Notes under the pieces: model-generated | The model's database searches: none | Seen by the model: only the letters and a program-made list of their open reading frames with translations | Told to the model about the DNA's origin: nothing | Program-made: the position numbers and the translations under genes | DNA from: Pseudomonas oleovorans subsp. oleovorans | Lineage (GTDB): Bacteria > Pseudomonadota > Gammaproteobacteria > Pseudomonadales > Pseudomonadaceae | Reading direction: 5' to 3' | Length of the DNA stretch: 64,000 bases | NCBI RefSeq assembly: GCF_002197815.1 | Contig: NZ_NIUB01000002.1 | Coordinates: forward strand, 124,001 to 188,000 | Shown here: positions 38,554-47,416 of the stretch, piece after piece | How positions within the stretch are numbered: position 1 is the stretch's first letter | How the letters are laid out: each line of letters begins with the position of its first letter

Positions 38554-39687
38554 TCAGGAGCGAGCAAGGCGCCAGAGCCGGGCGATATCCGCGGTACGCG
38601 CCTGCAACTCAGCCGCCGCACAGGCCATCGCCTGCTCCAGGGACAACGGGCCCGGCGCCAGGCTGAATGCAGCTTCGATACCCGCCTCGTACAGCGCTTG
38701 ATAGTTGTCGCCCAGGCTACCGGACAAGGCGATGACCGGCACCCCGGCCGCACGCGCCACGCGCGCTACGCCGACCGGTGTCTTGCCGTGCAGGGTCTGG
38801 GCATCCATGCGCCCTTCCCCGGTAATCACCAGATCCGCGTTCTCCACCGCCGCGGCGAGGCCGGACAATTCGGCCACCAGCGCGATACCGGGGCGGAAAC
38901 TGGCCTTGAGGAAGGCACGAGCAGCGAAACCGAGACCACCCGCAGCGCCCACACCGGGAAACTCGGCATGATCCTCGCCCAGCGTCGCCGCTGCGATACG
39001 GGCAAAGCGGCCGAGTGCCGTATCCAGCTCCGCGACATGCTCAGGCGTCGCCCCCTTCTGCGGACCGAACACCGCAGATGCGCCGCGTGGCCCGCACAAG
39101 GGATTGTCGACATCGGCGGCGACCTCAATCTGCACCTTGAGCAAACGTGCGTCGAGCCCGCTCAGATCAAGCTGGTCGAGACCGGCCAAAGCCGCACCGC
39201 CCGGCGCCAGTTCCCGCCCCTGGGCATCGAGAAAATGCATCCCCAGCGCCTGTAACAGGCCAACACCGGCGTCATTGGTGGCACTGCCGCCCAGCCCCAG
39301 GATGATTCGCGTAGCACCGGCGTCCAGCGCCTCACGGATCAGCTCGCCAGTGCCGAAGCTGCTGGCCAGACGGGCATCGCGCTGTTCACGCGGCACCCAG
39401 TGCAGACCACTGGCCGCTGCCATCTCGATGACCGCCGTGCCCTGCCCCAGCCAACCCCAATGCGCCTTGACCGGCTCACCCATGGGGCCCCGCACCTCAC
39501 GCTCACGGCGCTCGCCACCGACGGCGGCCAGCAACGCATCGACCGTACCCTCGCCGCCATCGGCCATGGGCCGCAGCAAACACTCGGCCTCGGGAAACAC
39601 CTGCTGCCAACCGCGGGCGATGGCAGCGGCCACGTCGGGTGCGCTGAGGCTCTCCTTGAAGGAATCAGGAGCAATGACGATTTTCAT
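38554..39687 (-). CDS. glxK: Glycerate kinase
   Basis: Phosphorylates glycerate to 2- or 3-phosphoglycerate for entry into central metabolism. The 377-residue protein starts with MKIVIAPDSFKESLSA and contains LRPMADGGEGTVDALLAA and LGLGGSATNDAGVGLLQALG, all typical of the GlxK/GarK family. It follows the GntP-family permease gene by 54 bp and the CdaR-type regulator is upstream. Together they form a glycerate (or sugar-acid) utilisation module. Confidence 0.94.
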   Translation of the reverse strand: MKIVIAPDSFKESLSAPDVAAAIARGWQQVFPEAECLLRPMADGGEGTVDALLAAVGGERREREVRGPMGEPVKAHWGWLGQGTAVIEMAAASGLHWVPREQRDARLASSFGTGELIREALDAGATRIILGLGGSATNDAGVGLLQALGMHFLDAQGRELAPGGAALAGLDQLDLSGLDARLLKVQIEVAADVDNPLCGPRGASAVFGPQKGATPEHVAELDTALGRFARIAAATLGEDHAEFPGVGAAGGLGFAARAFLKASFRPGIALVAELSGLAAAVENADLVITGEGRMDAQTLHGKTPVGVARVARAAGVPVIALSGSLGDNYQALYEAGIEAAFSLAPGPLSLEQAMACAAAELQARTADIARLWRLARS

Positions 39688-39741
39688 GATAGGTACCTCG
39701 AAAGGAGGCAGGCGACCATAGCCGCCTGCCGATAAAGCGGA

Positions 39742-41109
39742 TTACAGCAGAACCAGGCTGAGCAGCCAGACGGTGATGATGCCGGCGATCCCCTGGATCA
39801 GGGTTGCGACCGTCTGCGCACGGTAGGCCGTGGAGACCTTCATACGGCTGAACTGGGTCACGACCCAGAAAAAGCTATCGTTGGCATGGGACACCGTCAT
39901 CGCACCGGCACCGATGGCCATTACGGTAAGCACGCGCCCCATCTCGCTATCGAGCCCCAACTGACCGAGCAGCGGTGCGACCAGCGCCGAGGTTGTGACC
40001 AGTGCCACCGTGGTAGAGCCCTGAGCACTCTTCAGCGCAGCGGCCACCACGAACGGCATGAACAGGCCGATCCCCAGCGCCGACAGGGTCGTACCCAGGT
40101 AATCACCCAGCGGCGTAACCTTGAGGATCGCCCCGAACGCGCCACCAGCACCGGTGATCAGCAGGATCGGCGCGGCGGACACCAGCCCATCGGCGACGTA
40201 ATCATGGAATTCCTGACGCTTATCGTTGCTCTTAAGCAACGTGCAAGCCAGCGCCAAGCCGACCAACAGTGCCGCGATGGGCTGGCCGAAGAAATTCAGC
40301 AGACCGAACAGCAGGCCATCGCCAAAGGGCTTGCTAGGGAACACGGCAATCGAGCCTAGGCAGATCAGCACGATGGGCACGAAGATCGGCGCGAAGGCCT
40401 GGAAAGCGTTGGGAAGCTTGCCATAGCGGGCCTTGAGCGCCTCGAAATCGACCGCATCGTCGAGCAGCTCGCTCGGCGCCTCTTCCAACAGCTCCTTGTC
40501 GTTCTGCTTGAGGAAGCGGTTGGCCCAGAGCATACCGGCCAACGCAGTAACCAAGGAGACAAACAGGCCGACGACAATCACCAGACCCAGCGAGCTTTCA
40601 AGGCCGAGGTTACCGGCGGCGGCAATCGGGCCGGGGGTCGGCGGCACGAAGGTGTGGGTGGCATAGAGACCAGTGGCCAGAGCCACGCTCATGGCCACCA
40701 CGGATACCTTCATGCGTGCGGCCAGGGCGTTTTTCAGCGAGTTGAGGATGACGTAGCCGGAATCGCAGAACACCGGAATCGACACCAGATAGCCGATGAT
40801 CGACATGGTCAGCGTCGGGAACCGCTGGCCTAGTAGGCGAATCACGGTTTCCGCCATGGTGATGGCAGCACCACTACGCTCGAGGATCACACCGATGATG
40901 GTGCCCAACGCGATGACGATACCGATGTATCCGAGGATGCCACCGAAGCCAGAAGCGACGGTCTTGAGAATCTCGGGAGCGGGAAGTTGATAGGCGAAGC
41001 CGGCGATGATCGCGGCGCCTAGCAAGGCGAGAAAAGGATGAAGTTTCAAACGTGTAGTGGACAGTACGATGAACGCGATGAGCGCCACCAGGATCAGGAC
41101 CAGGCCCAT
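39742..41109 (-). CDS. GntP-family organic-acid permease
   Basis: Inner-membrane symporter of the gluconate/glycerate (GntP) family. The 455-residue protein has about 12-14 hydrophobic segments and family signatures such as GVILERSGAAITMAE and SHANDSFFWVV near residue 375. I chose the ATG at 41109 with GAGGAG upstream; the frame is open further but not homologous. Next to glxK, the likely substrate is glycerate. A CA motif sits beside its ribosome-binding site. Confidence 0.88.
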   Translation of the reverse strand: MGLVLILVALIAFIVLSTTRLKLHPFLALLGAAIIAGFAYQLPAPEILKTVASGFGGILGYIGIVIALGTIIGVILERSGAAITMAETVIRLLGQRFPTLTMSIIGYLVSIPVFCDSGYVILNSLKNALAARMKVSVVAMSVALATGLYATHTFVPPTPGPIAAAGNLGLESSLGLVIVVGLFVSLVTALAGMLWANRFLKQNDKELLEEAPSELLDDAVDFEALKARYGKLPNAFQAFAPIFVPIVLICLGSIAVFPSKPFGDGLLFGLLNFFGQPIAALLVGLALACTLLKSNDKRQEFHDYVADGLVSAAPILLITGAGGAFGAILKVTPLGDYLGTTLSALGIGLFMPFVVAAALKSAQGSTTVALVTTSALVAPLLGQLGLDSEMGRVLTVMAIGAGAMTVSHANDSFFWVVTQFSRMKVSTAYRAQTVATLIQGIAGIITVWLLSLVLL

Positions 41110-41123
41110 GACCAGTCTCCTCG

Positions 41124-41131
41124 TTGTTGTT
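41124..41131 (-). promoter_or_regulatory. Hfq/Crc-type CA motif upstream of the GntP permease
   Basis: On the minus strand AACAACAA matches AANAANAA exactly and lies 2-3 bp before the GAGGAG ribosome-binding site. Position and sequence suggest Hfq/Crc repression of translation, as for other carbon-source uptake genes. Consensus match only. Confidence 0.6.
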
Positions 41132-41268
41132 ATGACCGGACTCGATGTCCGACTGGGAATGCCGACAGGCAGGCAATTGTGGCTCAGCCCTGAGCAACAG
41201 ACCCTGTGCAGCAGCACCAAAAGATAGGAAGCCTGGTGTGGTAATTTCGTTCAGCCGCACAACATTGC

Positions 41269-42390
41269 TCAGGACGCCTTGTTGTCTTCCCCCCCCAGCA
41301 GACCAAGCCCCAGCGACAGCTGCAGACGCTGATCGAAGCGATTGAGGTCGAGCCCGCTCAACTCGCCGATGCGTTCCAACCTATAACGCAACGTATTGCG
41401 ATGAATGCCCAACTCCTGCGCACAGGTTTGCACCTGGCCGTCATGCGCACACCAGGCTTCCAGCGTCGCCCTTAGCGTGCCTTGTGGGTCCTGCATCAGC
41501 ACCTGCCGCAACGGCGCCAGCCAGCCCTGCAGCAACCAACTGTGGCGCTGGGCATAGAGCAGCGTCGGCAGACGCAATTCGTCCAGACGCAGCAGACGAC
41601 GACCAGGGAAACGCGCCTGACCGTAGGCCTGAAGATCGCGCAGGACCAGGCTGGCCTGGCGCAGCTCGGTCAGGTCATGCAGCGGATCGCTGAGCGCCAG
41701 CGAGCTCACGCCCCACTCGCGTTCGTCAGCCTGTTGCAGCCAGGCGCGATCATCGCGCGTGGTGCTGTAAGGCCGACACCAGAGCAGCTCATGACGCCCG
41801 AGCGGCGCTACCAGATGTTCACTCTTGCCCCCCAGTGCGGCGAGCAGACGCGCCTGACGCGGCAGCGGATCGCCCTCTCCATCGAGTTGCAGCAGGCACA
41901 TCTGTCGTGGCCAGGTCAGTTGCAGGCCCAGGCGTTCGGCATCGACCTCGAGACTGGACAGGCGCAGCATGGGGTCGAGCAGCTGTCGCAACCAGGCCTC
42001 CTGCTGATGCCGCTGCCAATGCCGCTCGGCCTGCAACACGCGATGCTCGACCAGCATCTCCGCAGCCATACGCACCAGCTCGGCATAGGGCCGCACGATC
42101 TCGGGGTCACCGGTGATACCGAGCACGCCAATCAGGCGTTCGGCATGCAGCAAAGGCAGGTTGACACCGGGTTTGACGCCACGCAGGCAGGCCGCCGCCT
42201 GCGCATCGATTTCCACCACACGTCGGTTGGCCAGCACCAGCTGTGCACCTTCATGACGGGTGTGGAGGCGGCTGGGGTCGCCGCTGCCGATGATCATGCC
42301 CTGGGCATCCATCACGTTGATGTTGTGCGGCAGGATGGCCATGGCGCGGTCGACTATGTGCTGCGCCAGGGTGGAGTCGAGTTCGAGCAT
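41269..42390 (-). CDS. cdaR: CdaR-type sugar-diacid/glycerate regulator
   Basis: A 373-residue transcription activator of the CdaR/SdaR family. The N-terminal diacid-recognition domain covers about 4-135 (QHIVDRAMAILPHNINVMDAQG). A middle domain and a PucR-type C-terminal helix-turn-helix follow (QTCAQELGIHRNTLRYRLERIGELSGLDL). In E. coli CdaR activates glucarate, galactarate and glycerate genes. Here it precedes the GntP permease and glxK on the same strand. Confidence 0.9.
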   Translation of the reverse strand: MLELDSTLAQHIVDRAMAILPHNINVMDAQGMIIGSGDPSRLHTRHEGAQLVLANRRVVEIDAQAAACLRGVKPGVNLPLLHAERLIGVLGITGDPEIVRPYAELVRMAAEMLVEHRVLQAERHWQRHQQEAWLRQLLDPMLRLSSLEVDAERLGLQLTWPRQMCLLQLDGEGDPLPRQARLLAALGGKSEHLVAPLGRHELLWCRPYSTTRDDRAWLQQADEREWGVSSLALSDPLHDLTELRQASLVLRDLQAYGQARFPGRRLLRLDELRLPTLLYAQRHSWLLQGWLAPLRQVLMQDPQGTLRATLEAWCAHDGQVQTCAQELGIHRNTLRYRLERIGELSGLDLNRFDQRLQLSLGLGLLGGEDNKAS

Positions 42391-42502
42391 GAGAAACGGC
42401 CTCGCGAATGAGGCCGCTATTGTAGGCGTGTCAGCAGCGCCTCACGAAGTATCCCTCGCAGCGCCGGCGAAACCTTCAGGTAGCCAGGGAAGCGCTGAAA
42501 AC

Positions 42503-42622
42503 CGTCATTCTCGCGCAGGCGGGACAGCCGCTCTATCGCTGAACAGCGCTTGCGCTGGCCCGCAGGGGAATAATCCAGAACCTGCGAATCACCTGGGCTC
42601 CCGCCTTCGCGGGAGTGACGAT
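42503..42622. repeat. Degenerate CCCGC hairpin repeats
   Basis: CGTCATTCTCGCGCAGGCGGGA (near 42504) and GGCTCCCGCCTTCGCGGGAGTGACGA (near 42596) are opposite-facing degenerate copies of the common TCATTCCCGCG...GCGGGA intergenic repeat. They lie between the CdaR-like gene and the ProQ-like gene. No coding gene is present in 42391-42650. Confidence 0.6.
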
Positions 42623-42650
42623 AAATGGCTTTTCAGAACATCCCTAGGAT

Positions 42651-43169
42651 TTACTCCGCAGCAGGCGCTGCAGCGCTCTCCACAGGCTTGTCCTCTGCTG
42701 GTGCTTTCGCCTTGGCCTGATTGCGCCGAGCCTCGGCACGGTGCCGTCTGGCCTGCTGCTTGGCATGCAGCGCCTGCGACGCCGTCACCACGCCAACGGG
42801 CTGGCCTTGCAGATCCAGACGCGGTGCATTTTCCGTCATGGCAGCCCAGTAGCGACCGCCACGGCACCAGGCGGCAATACCCGCCTTGAGCTGCTCAGCG
42901 GTGATGCCGAGCAACTGCAGATGCTGCTCGGCGTCCTTGAGAATGCCCTCTTTCAACGGCACCTTGGGCGCCGGATTGACCGGGAAGGCCAAGGGGAAGT
43001 GCTTCTGCAACCGCCAGATCGCCTCGACGGTAGGATCCTGCTCGCGCGGCTTGGCTTTGGGCGGTTGCTTGCGCTTTTGCGGCTTCGCGCTCTCGGTCTT
43101 TACCTGCTGGACCTGCTGCTTCTCGGCGCGCAGGCGGTCACGTAGCTCGGCTAATTGTTCAAAACCCAT
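42651..43169 (-). CDS. ProQ/FinO-domain RNA-binding protein
   Basis: A 172-residue protein with a ProQ/FinO core at about 45-130 (AIWRLQKHFPLAF, then LKAGIAAWCRGGRYWAAM). Basic, low-complexity linkers flank it (24-44, rich in K/R/P/Q; 135-172, ending Ala-rich). ProQ proteins bind structured RNAs and act as global RNA chaperones. The target set is unknown. It lies immediately beside an IS remnant, but its codon usage looks native. Confidence 0.85.
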   Translation of the reverse strand: MGFEQLAELRDRLRAEKQQVQQVKTESAKPQKRKQPPKAKPREQDPTVEAIWRLQKHFPLAFPVNPAPKVPLKEGILKDAEQHLQLLGITAEQLKAGIAAWCRGGRYWAAMTENAPRLDLQGQPVGVVTASQALHAKQQARRHRAEARRNQAKAKAPAEDKPVESAAAPAAE

Positions 43170-43372
43170 CGTTCGGTTCGCAGCGTCCTGGTTGGTTCGT
43201 GGCGCAAGGGTATCTTATGTGCTCGTTTCGTACAGCCTTATTGATAGCTGGGGTGCTTGGCTGCAGGTGATGGACAGACGTTTGAGGGACTTGTAGAGGG
43301 CCGCTTTCGGCAAAAAAGTGGGCCGGTGCGCAGGTTTAGCGGACCTCGATCAGGGCTTGGAAGCGCTTACGA

Positions 43373-43783
43373 AATACCAGCAAGATTCACCTGGCAGTTG
43401 ATGCTCATGGACTGCCCATCGAGTTTGAAATTACGGGGGGTCAAATCAATGATTGCACCCAGGCTCCCGCATTGATTGCCAAGCTCCCGGAGGCAGAAAC
43501 CATTGTCGCGGACAAGGGCTATGACAGCGAGAGAGTTCGGGAGCAGGTTGAGCAACAAGGGGCCAAGGCCGTGATCCCGAGAAAGCGTAACTCCGTGAAA
43601 GGCCACGCGGATCTGGACAGAGGCCTTTACCGCAACCGGCACTTGATGGAGAACGCCCTCGCCCGGCTAAAGCACTACCGGGCGGTGGCATCTCGGTTCG
43701 ACAAACTCAAGAGAAATTACGAAAGCGTCGTGGCCATGGCCTGTGCCTTTCTCTGGTTACCTATGTGAAACGGCAACAGACCC
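43373..43783 (+). mobile_element. Truncated IS5-family transposase with right terminal repeat
   Basis: About 131 codons remain, from NTSKIHLAVDAHG to the TGA at 43766-43768. They include the DKGYDSE catalytic segment and the late LKHYRAVASRFDKLKRNY region with the catalytic Glu in NRHLMENALARLK, of the IS5 DDE family. The N-terminal part and left end are missing; sequence before 43373 is unrelated. The right terminal repeat GAAACGGCAACAGACCC (43767-43783) overlaps the stop and is followed by TAG. It is non-functional by itself. Confidence 0.88.
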
Positions 43784-44003
43784 TAGCCAAAGCGCTGGCA
43801 GCGTGACCAACGGGCGTTGCCCCAGGTCGCCTGACCTCATGGTGCGCTCAGCAACATTGACTGCCGTGCAAGGCGGCGCGCTGCGCCGAATTAGAGTCAT
43901 GTGCAGCTCCTAACCTACCAGAAGCAGCCCTTTATTAGCCGACGCTCACGCCTACCGGGAGCTAAAACAACACCGCGAGGCTGTAGCCATTCGGCGCTGA
44001 GTA
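43784..44003. other. Gap between IS remnant and ArsR-type gene
   Basis: 220 bp with no supported gene and no clear repeat. It follows the IS right end and is more AT-rich near 43915-43990. It probably contains debris of the insertion. Confidence 0.4.
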
Positions 44004-44309
44004 TCAAATGGTCTTCTCAAGCGCGCTCAGCAACTGCTCGATCTTCTTCTCATTGCGCTTGTAGTAAGTCCAGGGGCCAACGCGCTGGGATGTAACCAGC
44101 TGAGCTCTCTGAAGGGCTGCGAGGTAGTTTGATACGGTCGACTGGGACAGCCCTACTCTTTCCTGGATGATGCTCACGCACACACCAAGCTGATCAGGAT
44201 CTGCTTCCTGCTCAGGAAAGTTCTTCCTTGGATTCTTGAGCAGGGTGAGGATGGCGAGGCGTGTTGGATTATCCAGAGCCTTTAGCGCTTCGCTGAGGTC
44301 GATGTTCAT
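44004..44309 (-). CDS. ArsR-family transcriptional repressor
   Basis: A 101-residue winged-helix protein (ALDNPTRLAILTLLKNP, then VGLSQSTVSNYLAALQRAQLVTSQRVGPWTYYKRN). It has a single Cys in the LGVCVS segment rather than the ELCVCDL metal motif of arsenic sensors, so thiol or electrophile sensing is possible. I used the ATG at 44309; the frame continues to a TTG at 44354. It lies downstream of the Old Yellow Enzyme gene on the same strand and probably controls it. Confidence 0.8.
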   Translation of the reverse strand: MNIDLSEALKALDNPTRLAILTLLKNPRKNFPEQEADPDQLGVCVSIIQERVGLSQSTVSNYLAALQRAQLVTSQRVGPWTYYKRNEKKIEQLLSALEKTI

Positions 44310-44401
44310 AGTCAATGACACATGGCTGGTTTTCGCTATTTTACGATATTTCAATTTTAGTTGCTGCGCGCACTCCGACGAGGCGCGCAGCCCTGGCGCT
44401 G

Positions 44402-45526
44402 TCAGCCTTCATAGAAGGGGTAATCAATGTAACCTTTCTCGGTACCACCATACATGCTGCTGGCATCCACTGGGTTTAGCGGCCAGCCATTGGCGATCCG
44501 TTGCGGAAGGTCTGGATTGGCAATGAAGGGGCGACCGAAGGCAATTAAGTCAGCCCAACCGGCTTCGATCGCTGCGGCAGCGCGCTCCGCCGTGTACCGC
44601 CCCGCATACATAATGCGACCACTGAAGACCTCTCGTACCGCGTTGCGGAATGTAGCTGGCAACTCCGGAGCCTCATCCCAGTCTGCTTCGGCCAGCGACA
44701 AGTAAGCGACACCGATTTCCTCGAGTACCTTGACGGCCTCGATGTACGTCTCGTGTGGATTATCTTCCAAAAGGCCCAGATAGACCCGAAGCTCATCGGT
44801 GCTTGCGAACAGTGGAGCAAATCGCACGCCCAAACGATCAGCGCCCACCACGTCAGCGACAGCGTGTGTTATCTCGCGCAGGAATCGCAGGCGGTTCTGC
44901 AGGCTTCCACCATATTCATCCGTGCGGCAGTTGGTGTGTGCTGAAATGAATTGATTTACCAGATAACCATTGGCGCAGTGCAGTTCTACCCCATCGAAAC
45001 CAGCCTCTAAAGCATTACGCGCTGCTGTGGCGTAGAGCTGGACGAGCTCTTTCACCTCTGCAGTGGAAAGCGCCCTTGGCTCAGACGGATCCGCCAGGGT
45101 ACCCGTACCAGGCCCCGTTTCGATGAACACTTTCACGCTACGGGCTGGCAGTGCTGATGGCGCTACAGGAGCATCGCCATTTGGCTGCAGCGAGGTGTGG
45201 GACACCCGGCCAACGTGCCAAAGCTGCGCAAAAATTACGCCGTCCTCTGCATGTACCGCTTCGGTGACCTTCTTCCAGCCTTCGATCTGTTCTTGACTGT
45301 GAATTCCCGGGGTCCAAGCATAGCCCTGGCCTCGCGGCTCGATCTGAGTTCCTTCTGTGACCATGAAACCCGCACTGGCTCGTTGTCGATAGTAGGTAGC
45401 CATCAAGTCGTTGGGAATGTTCCCCGGCTGCGAGCTACGCGAGCGAGTGAGCGGCGGCAACACAATACGATTACGGAGGTCATAGGGGCCGATCCTTGTC
45501 GGGCTAAACAGTTTGTTGATACTCAT
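44402..45526 (-). CDS. Old Yellow Enzyme / NemA-like alkene reductase
   Basis: FMN-dependent NAD(P)H reductase of activated alkenes and nitro compounds. The 374-residue protein matches the OYE family: PPLTRSR near 25, His183 and Asn186 in ELHCANGYLVNQF with Tyr188 as the proton donor, and the DEYGGSLQNR phosphate/FMN region at 203-212. The ArsR-type gene follows after 92 bp. The pair resembles an electrophile-responsive detoxification unit. Confidence 0.92.
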   Translation of the reverse strand: MSINKLFSPTRIGPYDLRNRIVLPPLTRSRSSQPGNIPNDLMATYYRQRASAGFMVTEGTQIEPRGQGYAWTPGIHSQEQIEGWKKVTEAVHAEDGVIFAQLWHVGRVSHTSLQPNGDAPVAPSALPARSVKVFIETGPGTGTLADPSEPRALSTAEVKELVQLYATAARNALEAGFDGVELHCANGYLVNQFISAHTNCRTDEYGGSLQNRLRFLREITHAVADVVGADRLGVRFAPLFASTDELRVYLGLLEDNPHETYIEAVKVLEEIGVAYLSLAEADWDEAPELPATFRNAVREVFSGRIMYAGRYTAERAAAAIEAGWADLIAFGRPFIANPDLPQRIANGWPLNPVDASSMYGGTEKGYIDYPFYEG

Positions 45527-45538
45527 TATTAAATCCAG

Positions 45539-45558
45539 ATATCTAAAAATACAGATCT
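45539..45558. promoter_or_regulatory. Candidate operator of the OYE gene (site 1)
   Basis: ATATCTAAAAATACAGATCT, 13 bp upstream of the OYE start, shares ATATCTA(A/G)AAAT(A/G)CA with the sequence at 45659-45678. AT-rich partly palindromic sites of this kind suit ArsR-type repressors. Inferred only from repetition and position. Confidence 0.45.
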
Positions 45559-45658
45559 AGCGAGACGCTTCGCCTCGCTTCTGAGACGGCTTTAGCTCAA
45601 CGCGCTTCCAGTAGGAGAGTTGATTGAGGGACTGCCGAATGGCAGCAACTCTAACCCA

Positions 45659-45678
45659 TATATCTAGAAATGCAAATA
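45659..45678. promoter_or_regulatory. Candidate operator (site 2), AT-rich dyad
   Basis: ATATCTAGAAATGCAAATAT is similar to site 1 and lies within a longer dyad with ATATAT on both sides (about 45658-45681). It may be a second binding site for the ArsR-type protein, or part of the element bounded by the 13-bp repeats. Confidence 0.4.
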
Positions 45679-45955
45679 TATAGATTCAAAGACCATCCCC
45701 GAGAACCTGGAGTGCTTCGCAACCCTGCACACGGAGAATGCCCTGCCGCTGGGAGTGGGGCAGCGTGTCGCTCCTGGCTTTCAACAATGTTCAGCCAAGG
45801 CTTCCTCCCCACATACCCGAGGTACACCGACAGCAGGAGCCATGCAGCCAGGGGAACCAAGACAAGGAACACCTATTTGGCGTCACGACTCAACGCAATC
45901 CGCTCTGCTCGTTAACGGTAGAGTTTCGCCAGTGCCAAACCTGATGGGCAGTCCC

Positions 45956-46603
45956 TCAAGGTGCCAGCCGTTCGCGAATCCAGGCCTCGCCCTTGAAGCG
46001 GTAATTGAGGCGGTCGTGCAGGCGGCTGGGACGACCCTGCCAGAATTCGATGCGTTCCGGCAGTAGGCGGTAGCCCCCCCAGTGCGGAGGGCAATGGGGA
46101 GTCTGGCCCTGGAAGCGTTTTTCGGTTTCCGTCAGCAGGCTTTCCAGCTCGGCGCGGTCGCGAATCACCTTGCTCTGTGGCGAGGCCCAGGCGCCGATAC
46201 GGCTGCCCAAAGGACGCACCTGGTAATAGCCATCGGATTCGGCAGCGGTCACGCGCTCCACGCGGCCTTCGATGCGCACCTGGCGTTCCAGGCTGGGCCA
46301 GAAGAAGGTCATGGCGGCGAACGGGCGTGCTGCCAGTTGCCGGCCCTTGGCGCTGTCGTAGTTGCTGAAGAAGGTGAAGCCGCGCTCGTCGAGGCCCTTG
46401 AGCAGCAGTACCCGGCAGTGCGGGCGGCCGTCTTCGTCGACAGTGGCCAGGGTCATGGCGTTGGGTTCGACCGGCAGTTGCTCGGTCTTGACCGCGTCAT
46501 CGAACCATTGACGAAACAGGGCAAAGGGTTCCAGCGGGGCCTGGGCTTCGCTCAGGCCGTCGCGGGTGTAGTCGCGGCGCATATCGGCCAGGGTTTGGGT
46601 CAT
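45956..46603 (-). CDS. pdxH: Pyridoxamine 5'-phosphate oxidase PdxH
   Basis: FMN enzyme that oxidises pyridoxine/pyridoxamine phosphate to pyridoxal phosphate, the final step of the B6 pathway (PdxJ is also in this window). The 215-residue protein shows [32 protein letters not shown] near 137-148 and the C-terminal [12 protein letters not shown], ending in the usual RLAP. The stop lies within the 13-bp inverted repeat at 45947-45959. Confidence 0.97.
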   Translation of the reverse strand: MTQTLADMRRDYTRDGLSEAQAPLEPFALFRQWFDDAVKTEQLPVEPNAMTLATVDEDGRPHCRVLLLKGLDERGFTFFSNYDSAKGRQLAARPFAAMTFFWPSLERQVRIEGRVERVTAAESDGYYQVRPLGSRIGAWASPQSKVIRDRAELESLLTETEKRFQGQTPHCPPHWGGYRLLPERIEFWQGRPSRLHDRLNYRFKGEAWIRERLAP

Positions 46604-46684
46604 GGCAATTCCTCAGGGCAGGGCCAGAAGCCAATCCGTCTGGTTTCTAGTGCCTGCCCGCGCAGGGTGGAAATGCCCGCAAGC

Positions 46685-47338
46685 TTACTCCGACTTGCTC
46701 ACTTTTCCTTGATCTGCGGCAGCTACCTTGGGTGCATCCTTGAGCTCCGCCTTGGCCGGCTGGCTGTACTTGGCGATCAGACCCTGCATGGTGTCACGCG
46801 AAGTCAGGAGAATCTCCACGCGGCGGTTGAGTGCGCGACCGGCCGCGCTGTCGTTGGCCGCACGGGGTGCGTCGGAGCCCAGGCCCATGACCTGCAGGCG
46901 GTTTTGCTTGAGGCCGCTGAGGCGGAAGATGGACGTCACGGCCCGCGCACGCTGCTGGCTCAGGTCGCGGTTCTGGGCGTCGTCACCGCTGCTGTCGGCA
47001 TGGCCGAGCACGACCACAGCAACGTCTTCGTCGCTTTCCAGCAACTTGGCTACGCGGGTGATGGGGCCGAGGCTGACCGGTAGCAGCATGTGCGGGCGAT
47101 CCGGATTGAACGAGCCCTGTACCGGGGCGGTGACCACCAGCAGGTTTTCGCGGCGTTCGAACTCGAAGTGGCTGCCCTTGACCGCTTCACGCAGTTTCGG
47201 CTCGTACTCGTCGAGCCAAGCGCGGGTAACTTGAGGCGGTGGCATCACTGCCGGCTTGGCGACTTCCTTCTTTTCCGAGCCGGCGCAGCCCGCGATCAGC
47301 AGGCAGCAGGTAAAGGCAAAAATCTTGTTGGCACGCAT
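46685..47338 (-). CDS. OmpA-domain lipoprotein
   Basis: A 217-residue outer-membrane lipoprotein with lipobox LIAGC (Cys18) and a C-terminal OmpA peptidoglycan-binding domain (VLGHADSSGDDAQNRDLSQQRA, then GLGSDAPRAAND and GRALNRRVEI). I chose the ATG at 47338, preceded by GGGGG. The region between (20-70) is a short linker. It anchors the outer membrane to peptidoglycan; its specific role is unknown. Confidence 0.85.
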   Translation of the reverse strand: MRANKIFAFTCCLLIAGCAGSEKKEVAKPAVMPPPQVTRAWLDEYEPKLREAVKGSHFEFERRENLLVVTAPVQGSFNPDRPHMLLPVSLGPITRVAKLLESDEDVAVVVLGHADSSGDDAQNRDLSQQRARAVTSIFRLSGLKQNRLQVMGLGSDAPRAANDSAAGRALNRRVEILLTSRDTMQGLIAKYSQPAKAELKDAPKVAAADQGKVSKSE

Positions 47339-47416
47339 GTAGCCCCCGGGGTCAAAACTAATGGTCGGATCGTTATGGTTGGTACTGAACGGCTGGCGCA
47401 AGTTTAGCCGTTTCAA

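Larger units (their letters stand above)
45527..45955. other. Gap upstream of the OYE gene with AT-rich sites and a 13-bp inverted repeat
   Basis: This 429-bp region has no convincing gene. It holds two related AT-rich sites (45539-45558 and 45659-45678) and a perfect 13-bp inverted repeat, TTGAGGGACTGCC at 45624-45636 and its complement at 45947-45959, enclosing 336 bp. A short minus-strand frame (45651-45872) has a hydrophobic start but otherwise looks non-coding. Confidence 0.55.

Noticed and set aside
45651..45872. 73-codon minus-strand frame with a hydrophobic N-terminus
   Set aside because: Only the first 25 residues look like a membrane helix; the rest is low-complexity and overlaps an AT-rich site. 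Could be a remnant, but not supported as a gene.
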